Assembly (NCBI GenBank): GCA_016703525.1
Contig: JADJBW010000016.1
Span: 46,672-110,671, forward strand
Direction of reading: 5' to 3'
From: Actinomycetota bacterium
Lineage (GTDB): Bacteria > Actinomycetota > Acidimicrobiia > Acidimicrobiales > Microtrichaceae
Length of the DNA stretch: 64,000 bases
Of the stretch, positions 34,333 to 42,959 are shown piece after piece; position 1 is the stretch's first letter, and each line of letters opens with the position of its first letter. The notes under the pieces are model-generated. The model worked only from the letters and a program-made list of their open reading frames with translations. It was not told where the DNA came from and did no database searches. The translations under genes and the position numbers were made by a program.

Positions 34333-36018
34333 ATGCCGATTCCCGAAACGCTGACGACCGCGTCGCACGGCGATCTCGATCTGCGGCTGGCGCACGGCGC
34401 CTGGCCAGCAGATCTTGCGGGCGACGTGCTGTTCTCGGCTCCGATGATCAGCGGCGGTTCGCCCTCCGCGATCTTCGATCTCGGCTGCATCATCCGGCTC
34501 TCGTTGAGCGCCGGAACCCACGGGGCGGCGCCCGATCGATTCGCCTGGCGAACGCGAGCCATCGAGTCGCCCAGCAAGCGGATTCACGACCGCGCGCCCG
34601 ACGCCTTCGTTGCGACGACGGTCGGCCATCGCTCGTCGTTCGGCCCGCTCAACGCAGCCAACACCGCACCCCTTCCGTGGGGCGACCGCCTCTTCGTGAC
34701 GTGGGACGCGGGCAGGCCGGTCGAGCTGCACCCCGGCACGCTCGACTTCGTCGCCGAGGTCGGCAGCATCGACTCGTGGGGCCCGTCGATGATGGGCGAC
34801 ACGGTCCTCCCGACGATCCTCACGTCGGCGCACCCGGTCACCGACCGTGCGCGCGGTGGCATGTGGACGACCAAGCTCGATCCGGTGCTCGAGCCGACCT
34901 TCGCCATGGCGCCGTCGGTCGTGTTCTGGCGGCCGGACCGCACCGACGTTTCGGTCTGGCCGATCGAGGGCATCGCGTTCAACGGATCCACGCACACCGT
35001 CAGCCACACGCGCGACTGGGTGATCCTGTGCGACTCCGGCAACTTCCGCGCCGACCTCGGCGAGATGATGGGCGGCGAGCGCACGGTCACCGTCGACGAC
35101 GATGCCCCGGTGTGGCTGCTCCGCAAGGACCAGGTGCTCTCGACGCCGCCGGGCACGCCGGTGCGGCCCGTCTGCCTCCGTGTCGCACCGCCGAACGGCC
35201 ACTTCTACGCCCGTTACGACGATGCCGATGGCATCTCGATGGTGTGGGAGGGCATGGACCTTCTCGATCTGGGTCTGGCGCACCGCGCCGACGACGTGGA
35301 CCTGCTCGGGCGGCCGATGCCCCCGACTGCGATCGGCCTCTACAACATGGCGATGGCGCGGTCGACGCTGAACGAGATCGTGATCGATCCCAACCGTGGT
35401 GTCGTCGCCGATCAGGTGCGTCACAGCGACGACTGGACCTTCAACCTGCAGCTCTCGGCGATGGACTGGAGCCCCGCAGGCCAGGCGGCGCCGACCGCCC
35501 ACCACGTGACCTACCAGGGGTGCCGACCGGGCAACGTGTCGGAACGCGCCGCGCAGCTGTACCGCGGGCGGATCGAGCGGTCGCAGTTGACCGAGGAGAC
35601 CCCGGCCTCGTTGGCCACGTTCCGGCGCGGCGGGCTCGAGGTGATCTCGCGGTGGGAGTATGGCGACGTGGGCGACCTGCCGACCTCGCCCACGTTCGTG
35701 CCGCGCTCGGGTTCCGCCGCCGGCGGCGATCCGGGCGGCCACGACGGGTACGTCGTGCAACCGGTGTTCAACGACGGCGGCTTCCGCGTCGAACTGTTCG
35801 ATGCGGCGCGGGTCGGTGCCGGGCCGATCGCGACGCTGCGAGCAGCGGCGAACGAGTGCGTGCCGCTGATGCTCCATTCGGCGTGGATGCCCACCACGAC
35901 CGAGCTCGTGGACGCACCGCGGCTCAGCTTCGCCGACGATGTGACCGACGCTCGGCTCGCCGGGCTCGACCGCCCGGAGCGCCGCGTCGTCGCGAGCGTG
36001 GCGGAGGAGCTCGGCTAG
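34333..36018 (+). CDS. Carotenoid oxygenase family protein 1 (long, divergent)
   Basis: 561 residues, RPE65/CCD superfamily: seven-bladed propeller enzymes that cleave a C=C bond of carotenoids, apocarotenoids, stilbenes or related alkenes with O2 and Fe2+. The four iron histidines can be placed: LTSAHPVTD, GSTHTVSHTRDWVIL, GHFYARYDD and LMLHSAWMP. The N-terminal EGxxxRNGP-type motif of typical members is not preserved, so it belongs to a divergent long subfamily together with the Tat-exported paralogue at 42935-44839. No signal peptide: cytoplasmic. GAGGGGGA lies 5-8 bases before ATG 34333. The 3' end overlaps convergent livF by 3 bp. Confidence 0.82.
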   Translation: MPIPETLTTASHGDLDLRLAHGAWPADLAGDVLFSAPMISGGSPSAIFDLGCIIRLSLSAGTHGAAPDRFAWRTRAIESPSKRIHDRAPDAFVATTVGHRSSFGPLNAANTAPLPWGDRLFVTWDAGRPVELHPGTLDFVAEVGSIDSWGPSMMGDTVLPTILTSAHPVTDRARGGMWTTKLDPVLEPTFAMAPSVVFWRPDRTDVSVWPIEGIAFNGSTHTVSHTRDWVILCDSGNFRADLGEMMGGERTVTVDDDAPVWLLRKDQVLSTPPGTPVRPVCLRVAPPNGHFYARYDDADGISMVWEGMDLLDLGLAHRADDVDLLGRPMPPTAIGLYNMAMARSTLNEIVIDPNRGVVADQVRHSDDWTFNLQLSAMDWSPAGQAAPTAHHVTYQGCRPGNVSERAAQLYRGRIERSQLTEETPASLATFRRGGLEVISRWEYGDVGDLPTSPTFVPRSGSAAGGDPGGHDGYVVQPVFNDGGFRVELFDAARVGAGPIATLRAAANECVPLMLHSAWMPTTTELVDAPRLSFADDVTDARLAGLDRPERRVVASVAEELG

Positions 36019-36839
36019 CGATCGAGGTAGCCGGCGGCGAGCTCGTCGCGGCGAGAGGCCAGATCGGCCGCGGCGCCCTCGATCGTCACCTCACCGCGAC
36101 GCAGCAGGCACCCGCGATCCGCGATGTCGAGGACCGCGTCGACATGTTGTTCCACGATCAGCATCGCCGTGCCGGTGGTCGCCGCGATGTCGCGCAGCAC
36201 CTCCAGGAGGTGCCGCACGACCAGCGGTGCGAGGCCCAGGCTCATCTCGTCGACCAGGAGCACCCGCGACCGGACGAGGGCCTGGGCGAGCGCCAGCATC
36301 TGTTGCTCACCGCCCGACAGCAGGCCGGCACGGCGATCGTGCAGCGCCTGGAGCTGGGGGAACCAGTGGGTGATCCGGTCGCCATCGATCGGGTCGCCAA
36401 AGACTCGGTCGCCGTCGCTTCGGTCGCGGCGCCCGCGCGCCCCTTCGACCCGGGCGGGCGAGCCGCAGATGCTCGGCCACCGTCAACTCCCGGAACAACC
36501 CGCGATCTTCGGGCACGAGCCGAGGCCCCGGCGCGCGAGCGCAGCGGCGGTAGCGTCGCCCCGGCGGTACCGAACGGGCGTGCCCAGCACGGCGACGGAC
36601 CCTACGGTGGGCGCCATCAGGCCCGCGACGGTCGACATCACGGTCGTCTTGCCCGCGCCGTTGGCGCCGACCAGCGCCATGATCTCGCCGGCCATGACGG
36701 TGAACGACACGCCGTGGAGCACCTCCACCCCGTCGTACCCGGCGCGCACGTCGCGCAGGGTCAACGCCGGTTCGTCGCCGGAATATCGAGCGTCCTCGGC
36801 AGCGGTCGTCGAGGCGGGGCCCCCGACGCGGTCGCTCAT
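36015..36839 (-). CDS. livF: Branched-chain-type ABC transporter ATP-binding protein LivF (two apparent frameshifts)
   Basis: About 270 residues in three phases that together hold every ABC motif: Walker A GANGAGKTT (~residue 57), Q-loop region LVPEDRGLFRELTV, signature LSGGEQQMLALAQAL, Walker B LLVDEMSLGLAP, H-loop IVEQHV. Phase changes are needed at ~36515 and ~36460-36475. LivF-type ATPase of the high-affinity hydrophobic/branched-chain amino acid transporter family. The ATG overlaps the livG stop (ATGA). The unusual N-terminal extension of about 25 residues is polar. Confidence 0.8.
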
Positions 36840-37531
36840 CGTTGCCGACCCAGGTACGCGTCGAGCACGGCGGGGTCCGCTCGGATGGTCTCGGGCGCGC
36901 CGCTCGCGATGACGCGCCCGACATCGAGCACCTCGACGCGATCACACACCTCGAGCACGAGCGACATGTCGTGATCGACGAGCAGCAGGCCCAGGCCGTC
37001 GTCGCGCAGGTGCGCCAGAAGCGTGGCCAGCTCCGCGGTTTCGGTCGGGTCGAGGCCGGCGGCCGGCTCGTCGAGCAGCACCACCTGCGGTGAGCCGACG
37101 AGCGCCCGGCCGAAAGCGACACGGTGTCGGTGGCCGTTCGAGAGTTCGGCGGGAAGGCGATGAGCCTCGGGGGCGAGCCCGAGCAGGTCGAGGGTGGCAC
37201 CCACCCGGGACGCATCGGACGCCGCCACGAGCAGGTTGTCGTACACGTCGAGATCGTCGAAGAGTTCGAGCGATTGAAACGTGCGGGCCAGGCCGCGTCG
37301 CGATCGGTGGTGGGGGCTCGTCCTCGTGATGTCGTCGCCCTGCAGGCGAACGGTGCCCGTCGCCGGGGCAACGAACCCGCTGAGCGTGTCGATCAGAGTG
37401 GTCTTGCCGGCCCCGTTCGGGCCGATCAGCCCGACGATCTCGCCGCCGTGCACCGACAGCGCGACCCGGTCCAGCGCGAGCACCCCGCCGTGGCGCACCG
37501 ACAGGTCGTCGACCTCGAGCACGGCCGTCAT
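36836..37531 (-). CDS. livG: Branched-chain-type ABC transporter ATP-binding protein LivG
   Basis: 231 residues: Walker A GPNGAGKTT (~37-45), LivG-type ARTFQSLELFDDLDVYDNLL, a weakened signature (ELSNGHRHRVAFGRAL instead of LSGGQQ), Walker B VVLLDEPAAGLDP and H-loop LLLVDHDM. The degenerate signature LSNGHRHR is noteworthy but the ATP site otherwise looks functional. Start 37531 overlaps the livHM stop by 4 bp. Pairs with LivF to energise the fused permease. Confidence 0.9.
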   Translation of the reverse strand: MTAVLEVDDLSVRHGGVLALDRVALSVHGGEIVGLIGPNGAGKTTLIDTLSGFVAPATGTVRLQGDDITRTSPHHRSRRGLARTFQSLELFDDLDVYDNLLVAASDASRVGATLDLLGLAPEAHRLPAELSNGHRHRVAFGRALVGSPQVVLLDEPAAGLDPTETAELATLLAHLRDDGLGLLLVDHDMSLVLEVCDRVEVLDVGRVIASGAPETIRADPAVLDAYLGRQR

Positions 37532-39525
37532 GCGAACGGCTCGGCGGCGGGGTGTGCGGTGCGTGAAGGGCGTGGAGAGCGCAACCGGTGCCACGCCGAC
37601 CGGCCGAGCCCCGTGAGCCCCGCCGGGGCGAAAATGGCTGCGGCGATCAGCGCTATGCCGCTCACCGCCATGGAGGTTCGCTCGCCTTCGGCGCCGCCGA
37701 GCACGGTGAGCAGTCCGGCCGGGGCGATGATGCCGGCAAGCACGGCGCCCGAGATGCTCGACACGCCGGCGAGGTACGTGAGCGCGACGGTCGCCAGGGC
37801 GCCTGCGACCATGAACGAGGTGGGCGAGAGCCGCGTGACCGAGTAGGCGGTGAGCACCCCGGCCAGTCCGGCCAGCGCGGATGACACGGCGACGGCACCG
37901 AGCTTCGCCGCCGTCACGTTGATGCCGGCCGCTGCGGCGGCGCGCTCGTTCGACCGGACGGCGAGCCACCGCAGCCCCACGCGGCTCCGTCGCAGCGACG
38001 CGACCGACACGGCGGCGATCACGGTGAGGGCCAGGCACAGGGCGACGAACTGCGGGCGGAAGTTGTCGGCGCCGGTCGCGTCGACGCCAAGGTTCCAGCC
38101 GAGCAGTTCGAGCCGCGGCGTCGCCGAGCCGGCGGCACCGCCCGACATCGCCGGGCTCGCGAGCACGATCTGCTCGAGCGCGACCGCTATCGCCAGGGTC
38201 GCGACCGCGAGCGTCATGCCGCGCACCCGAGTGGCGGGCCACATGAGCGCGACGCCGACGACGGTTGCCACCGCGACGGCCAGCACGAGGACCACCAGGA
38301 AGGGAACCCCCGCGGTGCCGAGCCGAACGGCGCTGAACCCCGCGACGCCGGCGAGCGCGGTGGGGGCGAGGCTGATCTGGCCCGAGAACCCGGTCGCGAC
38401 CACAACGCTCAGCGACATGACGATCGCGATCAGGGACACGATCAGGCCGTGACGCAGCGACGCATCGGCCACCGAGAGGGTCGCGGCAACCGTACCGATC
38501 GCAGCGACGGCCCAGAGCGGCACGAACCGTGGGGTCGGCGAGGCGGGAAGCCGATGCGCCACGATCGCCGCCCGGTCCGGTAGGGCGTCCCCGCGCACGG
38601 TCAGGATTGCGATGATCGCCACGAGGGGAACCGCCTGCTGAACTCCTGTCGTGGGCAGCCAGTGGGGGAGCGAGCCACTGCCGGCGCGGGTTGTCCAGCC
38701 GAGGATTGCCGACTGGGTCATGCCGATCGCGAGGCCGGCTGCGGTTGTGACAGCGAACGACGAGAGCCGCCCCGCCAACGCCGCGGCGACCGCGGGAACC
38801 ACCAGCAGCGGAGTGAGCGATGCATCCAGCCCATTGATCGGTTCGATCACGATGACCGCCAGCCCGGCGAGCACCGAGGCGACCATCCAGTTGACGACCC
38901 CGAGGCGGTCGGGCGACAGCCCGATCAGCACGGCGCCCCGCTCGTTGTCCGCCGCCGCGCGGGTGGCCAGACCGAAGCGGGTGCGCGTGAACACCAGGGC
39001 GAGCGCAGCGGTGACGACGACCGCGAACGCGGCGAGCAGCAGGCGGTTCTCGCTGACGGTCGTGGCACCGATTCGGATAGGCGCCGTGGGGAGCACCGGT
39101 CTGCGGCGAACCGCGCCGGCGCCGCCGATCGGGAACCGAAGCCGCACGACCTCCTGCAGATACAGCATGAGTCCGAGCGACGCCACCACCCGAGCGAGCG
39201 GCGGCTGATGGCGCAGCGGCCGAACGACGAGCACATAGACGAGCGCACCGAGCGCCGCTGCCAGCACGATTGCAACGACGAGCGCGGTCGCGAGCGTGGG
39301 GCGCGGCACGAGGTGCACGCGAGCGGGCAGGCCCAGCACGGGCGTCACCAGATCGCCCGTCTCACGAAACTCGAAGTAGGCGAAGGCGATGTAGGTGCCG
39401 ATGGCCGCGTGGGCGAAGTTCACCACCCCGGAGGTTCGGTAGGTGAGCACAAGGCCCAGCGCGAGCGACGCGATTACCGCGCCGCCGCCCAGGCCCGACA
39501 GGAGCGACTCGAACGTGGCGCTCAT
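37528..39525 (-). CDS. Fused LivH-LivM permease of the ABC transporter
   Basis: 665 residues, about 18 helices. The first ~290 residues are LivH-like (GLVLTYRTSGVVNFAHAAIGTYIAFAYF), the rest LivM-like (GFSGQISLAPTALAGVAGF, SSALAGLAGVLTAYSV). Natural LivH-LivM fusions occur in transporters for non-amino-acid substrates such as aromatic or urea compounds, so the substrate need not be an amino acid. Start ATG 39525 is 15 bp downstream of the binding-protein stop. Confidence 0.88.
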   Translation of the reverse strand: MSATFESLLSGLGGGAVIASLALGLVLTYRTSGVVNFAHAAIGTYIAFAYFEFRETGDLVTPVLGLPARVHLVPRPTLATALVVAIVLAAALGALVYVLVVRPLRHQPPLARVVASLGLMLYLQEVVRLRFPIGGAGAVRRRPVLPTAPIRIGATTVSENRLLLAAFAVVVTAALALVFTRTRFGLATRAAADNERGAVLIGLSPDRLGVVNWMVASVLAGLAVIVIEPINGLDASLTPLLVVPAVAAALAGRLSSFAVTTAAGLAIGMTQSAILGWTTRAGSGSLPHWLPTTGVQQAVPLVAIIAILTVRGDALPDRAAIVAHRLPASPTPRFVPLWAVAAIGTVAATLSVADASLRHGLIVSLIAIVMSLSVVVATGFSGQISLAPTALAGVAGFSAVRLGTAGVPFLVVLVLAVAVATVVGVALMWPATRVRGMTLAVATLAIAVALEQIVLASPAMSGGAAGSATPRLELLGWNLGVDATGADNFRPQFVALCLALTVIAAVSVASLRRSRVGLRWLAVRSNERAAAAAGINVTAAKLGAVAVSSALAGLAGVLTAYSVTRLSPTSFMVAGALATVALTYLAGVSSISGAVLAGIIAPAGLLTVLGGAEGERTSMAVSGIALIAAAIFAPAGLTGLGRSAWHRLRSPRPSRTAHPAAEPFA

Positions 39526-39540
39526 CGCGTCGGAAACACC

Positions 39541-40845
39541 TCAGCCTGCGTAGACGCCGCCGACATCGATCCACTCGTCACTCGCGTCGAGCAGCCCCTT
39601 GTGCATGGTGACCAGCACCTGCTGCGGCGCACACATTGCGGGCAGCCCACCGAACTGCTTGCGGTCGCACGTGGAGGGATGGCCGTTGAAGTTCGGCGTG
39701 TCGACCTGTGCGGCGAGCTTCGTCGAGATTGCGGAGGGCGACACGTCGCCGTCGAGCTCGACGAGCACCCGGTACAGGTTCATGGTGGAGCGGAAGGTGA
39801 CGGTGCCGGCGCTGATCGGGTCGAGCATGTCGGCCCCGTATTCGGCGATCACCTCGTCGTAGAGGGACTGGTCGGGAGCGGGCTTCGCTCGGTCGAGGGT
39901 GCCTTCGACGTTGAAGATCACGCCCTCGGTCTTGTCGATCCCCGCCGCCTCGGTGATCGCCGGAACGGCGCAGGCGCCCGTGAAGTAGCGCGTCGTCGTC
40001 TCGGGCAGCGATGCGAGCCCGTCGAATCCGGCGCGACAGCCGGCATCCGCGGCGAGGACGATGACCGCATCGGGTGACGACCCGGCGGCCGCGCTGAACG
40101 CAGCGCTCAGGTCGGTGGACAGGATCGGATACGGGACCAGCGTCACGTCGGCCCCGCCCCGCTTCAGCACCGTCTCGCCGTAGTGGGCGGCATCCGCGAT
40201 CGAACCGAAGTCGCCGTAGATCAGCGCGACCTTCTTGGCCTTGCGAACCCGGGTGGCGTCGTCCGCGAACGCAACGGCCGCGCCCCACGTGCCGCCCGAC
40301 CATTGAAACGAGTTGGTCGCAGTGACCGATTGCGTGCTCACCGGGATGCCGCCGACGTACGCGATGTCGTTGGCGGCGAGCACGTCGATCGCATTGCCGA
40401 ACACGTCGATCCCCCCGAGCACCGCGGGCACCCGCGCCTCGACGAAGCGTTGGGCGCAGTTGGTCGACCCCTCGGCGGAGAACTCGGTGTTGCACACGTC
40501 GAGCTCGATCGGTCGTCCGTCGATGCCGCCGAGGTCGGTGTTGATGAACTCGACGGCGGCCTGTGCCGCGGCGCTCAGTTCGGGGTAGCTCCCGCCGGCG
40601 GTGTTCTCCTGGTTCACCATGCCGATCACGATCGGGTCGCCCGAAGCCGGCTGGGGTGTGCCTTCGATCAGCGGGCCGAGCGAGGAACGGCGAGCGCATT
40701 CAACGAGGCTCATCTCGCTGCATCGGCTGTTGTCGGGAGCGGTGCGCCCGGCGCTCGACGTGTCGTCCGCCTCGCTGCACGCGGCGCCGGCGAGCGTGAT
40801 CAGCGCCACGATCGCAACGGTCTTGCCCTTCGTCGTTCGCCTCAC
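39541..40845 (-). CDS. Branched-chain-type ABC transporter substrate-binding lipoprotein
   Basis: 434 residues. Lipoprotein signal ending LITLAGAAC; then a type I periplasmic-binding fold of the Leu/Ile/Val receptor family (VIGMVNQENTAGGSYPELSAAAQAAVEFIN; VAFADDATRVRKAKKVALIYGDFGS). Four or more cysteines (CNTEF, NCAQ, GCRAG, GACAVP) could form disulfides outside the membrane. This family often binds aromatic or hydrophobic compounds rather than amino acids. First gene of the SBP-livHM-livG-livF operon; a TetR-operator candidate lies 70 bp upstream. Confidence 0.9.
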   Translation of the reverse strand: MRRTTKGKTVAIVALITLAGAACSEADDTSSAGRTAPDNSRCSEMSLVECARRSSLGPLIEGTPQPASGDPIVIGMVNQENTAGGSYPELSAAAQAAVEFINTDLGGIDGRPIELDVCNTEFSAEGSTNCAQRFVEARVPAVLGGIDVFGNAIDVLAANDIAYVGGIPVSTQSVTATNSFQWSGGTWGAAVAFADDATRVRKAKKVALIYGDFGSIADAAHYGETVLKRGGADVTLVPYPILSTDLSAAFSAAAGSSPDAVIVLAADAGCRAGFDGLASLPETTTRYFTGACAVPAITEAAGIDKTEGVIFNVEGTLDRAKPAPDQSLYDEVIAEYGADMLDPISAGTVTFRSTMNLYRVLVELDGDVSPSAISTKLAAQVDTPNFNGHPSTCDRKQFGGLPAMCAPQQVLVTMHKGLLDASDEWIDVGGVYAG

Positions 40846-40914
40846 GGATCCCCCTTGTGCCGCGGCCCCGATTCCCCACCCGGCGGCGTCGTCGCTCGGC
40901 CGCTGCGGCCGTGG

Positions 40915-40927
40915 TTGACACTGTTTA
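40915..40927 (-). promoter_or_regulatory. TetR-operator candidate, site B, before the ABC transporter operon
   Basis: On the minus strand TAAAC-AGT-GTCAA, two mismatches to TAAAC-N3-GTTCA. It is 69 bases before the binding-protein start, the same distance and orientation as site A to its gene. It overlaps the stop codon of the upstream tetR gene. Confidence 0.45.
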
Positions 40928-41524
40928 GCGCACGCCGTACCCGGCGAGGAGCCGATCGATCATCTCGTCGCGCAGCTGCTCCTCCGACTCGGGCGGCAGC
41001 GAGAAGCCGAGCTGCAGCACCGTCGCGACACCGTGGATTCCCGCCCACAACGTGAAGGTGGTGAGCAGCGAATCCTCGCAGTCGATGGCTCCGGCGCGCA
41101 TGGCCGTGACGACCGCCGAGTGGGCGAGCGCAAACGCTGTGGTGGCGGCCGGCAGCGCGCTCTCGGTCGGCACGTTGGAGTCGGGAAGCTGTGGCGGAAA
41201 CAGGAACATCACCCGGAACAACTCGGGTTCGGCTCGGGCGTGGTCGATGTAGGCGCTGGCCTGCTCGCGCAGGCGCTGCACCGGGTCCATGTCGGGATCC
41301 TGCACGTACGCCTCGGCCAGCTTCGCCAGCTCGATTTCGGCGACGCCGCGCAGCAGGTCACGTTTGTCGGTCACGTGCGCGTAGAGGGCGGCGGCGGTCA
41401 CCCCGAGGCGCGCCGCGAGGCGGCGTAGCGAAAGCGACTCCAGCCCGCCGACCCGGATCAGATCCCGGGCCTCGGCGATGATGCGCTCGCGTTCGAGCGG
41501 TGCGCGGTCGGATCCCGGTGCCAT
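40925..41524 (-). CDS. TetR-family regulator, putative controller of the oxygenase/transporter regulon
   Basis: 199 residues. Standard TetR DNA-binding domain (IIAEARDLIRVGGLESLSLRRLAARLGVTAAALYAHVTDKRDLL) and a helical C-terminal sensor domain with several methionines and phenylalanines (ELFRVMFLFPPQLP), consistent with a hydrophobic ligand. It sits between the ABC operon (same strand, 79 bp downstream) and oxygenase 2 (divergent, 50 bp). Candidate operators occur on both sides and before the other two oxygenases. Confidence 0.88.
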   Translation of the reverse strand: MAPGSDRAPLERERIIAEARDLIRVGGLESLSLRRLAARLGVTAAALYAHVTDKRDLLRGVAEIELAKLAEAYVQDPDMDPVQRLREQASAYIDHARAEPELFRVMFLFPPQLPDSNVPTESALPAATTAFALAHSAVVTAMRAGAIDCEDSLLTTFTLWAGIHGVATVLQLGFSLPPESEEQLRDEMIDRLLAGYGVR

Positions 41525-41541
41525 GCGCGGACCGTAGTAGC

Positions 41542-41554
41542 TAAACGCCGTTCA
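41542..41554 (+). promoter_or_regulatory. TetR-operator candidate, site C (exact TAAAC-N3-GTTCA), between tetR and oxygenase 2
   Basis: TAAAC-GCC-GTTCA in the 50-bp divergent promoter. A TAGGGT -10 box at 41563-41568 lies just downstream and 6 bases before the GTG of oxygenase 2, so the site covers the region between -35 and -10. It could control tetR itself as well. Confidence 0.6.
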
Positions 41555-41574
41555 GTACTTGCTAGGGTCGCGCC

Positions 41575-42959
41575 GTGCACGACTCGCCTTGGCTCCGAGG
41601 TCAGTACGCGCCGGTCGACGACGAGCTGTCGATCGCCGCGTTGCGCGTCACCGGCGCGCTTCCGGAAGGGCTGCGGGGCGCCTTTCTCCGCAACGGTCCG
41701 AACCCGCAGTTCCCGCCGATCGGCCGGTATCACCTGTTCGACGGTGATGGCATGATCCACGGCGTCACCTTCGACGGGAAGGGGGAGCGTCCTACGCCAA
41801 CCGCTGGGTTCGATCGGCCGGTTTCGAGGCCGAACGCGCTGCGGGGCGAGCGCTTTTCGGCGGCCTGAGCGAGTTCGCGATGCCGCCCGACGACATCTTC
41901 GCCCGGGTCGGTCCGATCAAGAACACGGCGAACACCCACATCGTCTCGCACGCGGGTCACCTGCTGGCCTTGATGGAGGGTCTCGGTCCGATCGAAGTGG
42001 CCGACGACCTCACCACGAGCGGCCCGTTCGACTTCGACGGACGGCTGGCGGGGTCCATGACGGCGCATCCCAAGACCGATCCGGTGACCGGCGAGATGGT
42101 GTTCTTCGGGTACTCGCCCGTCGCCCCGTACCTTCGGGTGCACAGCAGCGATCGATCGGGCGAGCTCACGTGGTCGACCGTTGTCGAGTTGCCCGGCCCG
42201 GTGATGATGCACGACTTCGTCGTCACCGAGTCCCGGGTCGTCATCTTCGACCTCCCCGCCGTGTTTGACCTGCACGCCCTGCTTCGTGGCGAAACGGCGA
42301 TCTTCTGGGATCCTGCCCGCGGCGCGCGCGTCGGTGTGCTCGACCGGGGTGCCCCCGGGTCGTCGGTGCGATGGATCGACGTCGATCCGTTCTGGGTGTT
42401 CCACTTCTTCAACGCCCACGACGAGCCCGACGGATCGATCGCCGTGACCGGATGTCGGGCCGAGCGGCTCAACACGACGTTCGACGGATCCGAGCTGACC
42501 GACGGGTATCGGCCGAGCGTGTGGCGCTGGACGATCGGCGCCGAGGCGACGTCGTTCGGGGCGACGCAACTCGACGACGCGCCGACCGACTTCCCACGGA
42601 TCGACGAGCGGCGGACCGGGCTCGACAACCGGATCGGCTACTCGGGCCACGCCGCCCGCTGGTCGGGCGACGAGGTCGTCTTCGACGGCGTGAAGCGGTA
42701 CGACCTGCGAACCGGGTCGTCGGAGTACCGTCGATTCGGCGCCAACGTCACGTGCGGCGAAACGGTGTTTGCGCCCGACCCCGACGATCCCGCCGAGGGA
42801 TCCGGGTGGCTGTTGAGCTTCGTGCACGACCACGATGCCGACGAGAGCATGGTTGCCGTGCTCGACGCGCCGACCCTCGAGCCGGTCGCGACGGTGCACC
42901 TCCCGCGGCGGGTGCCGTTCGGCTTCCACGGGTCCTACGTGGCCGCCAGCGCGTCGTAG
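41575..42959 (+). CDS. Carotenoid oxygenase family protein 2 (canonical; one apparent frameshift)
   Basis: About 461 residues, the typical size for lignostilbene dioxygenases and apocarotenoid cleavage enzymes. N-terminal EGLRGAFLRNGPNPQFPP and DGDGMIHGVTF are canonical; the four iron histidines are in TAHPKTDP, VMMHDFVVTE, VFHFFNAHDE and PFGFHGSYV. The frame changes at a G-run near 41781-41786, after which SYANRWVRSAGFEAERA continues the protein. GTG start is 6 bases after a TAGGGT box (leaderless). Cytoplasmic. The last 25 bp overlap the convergent oxygenase 3 gene. Confidence 0.85.
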
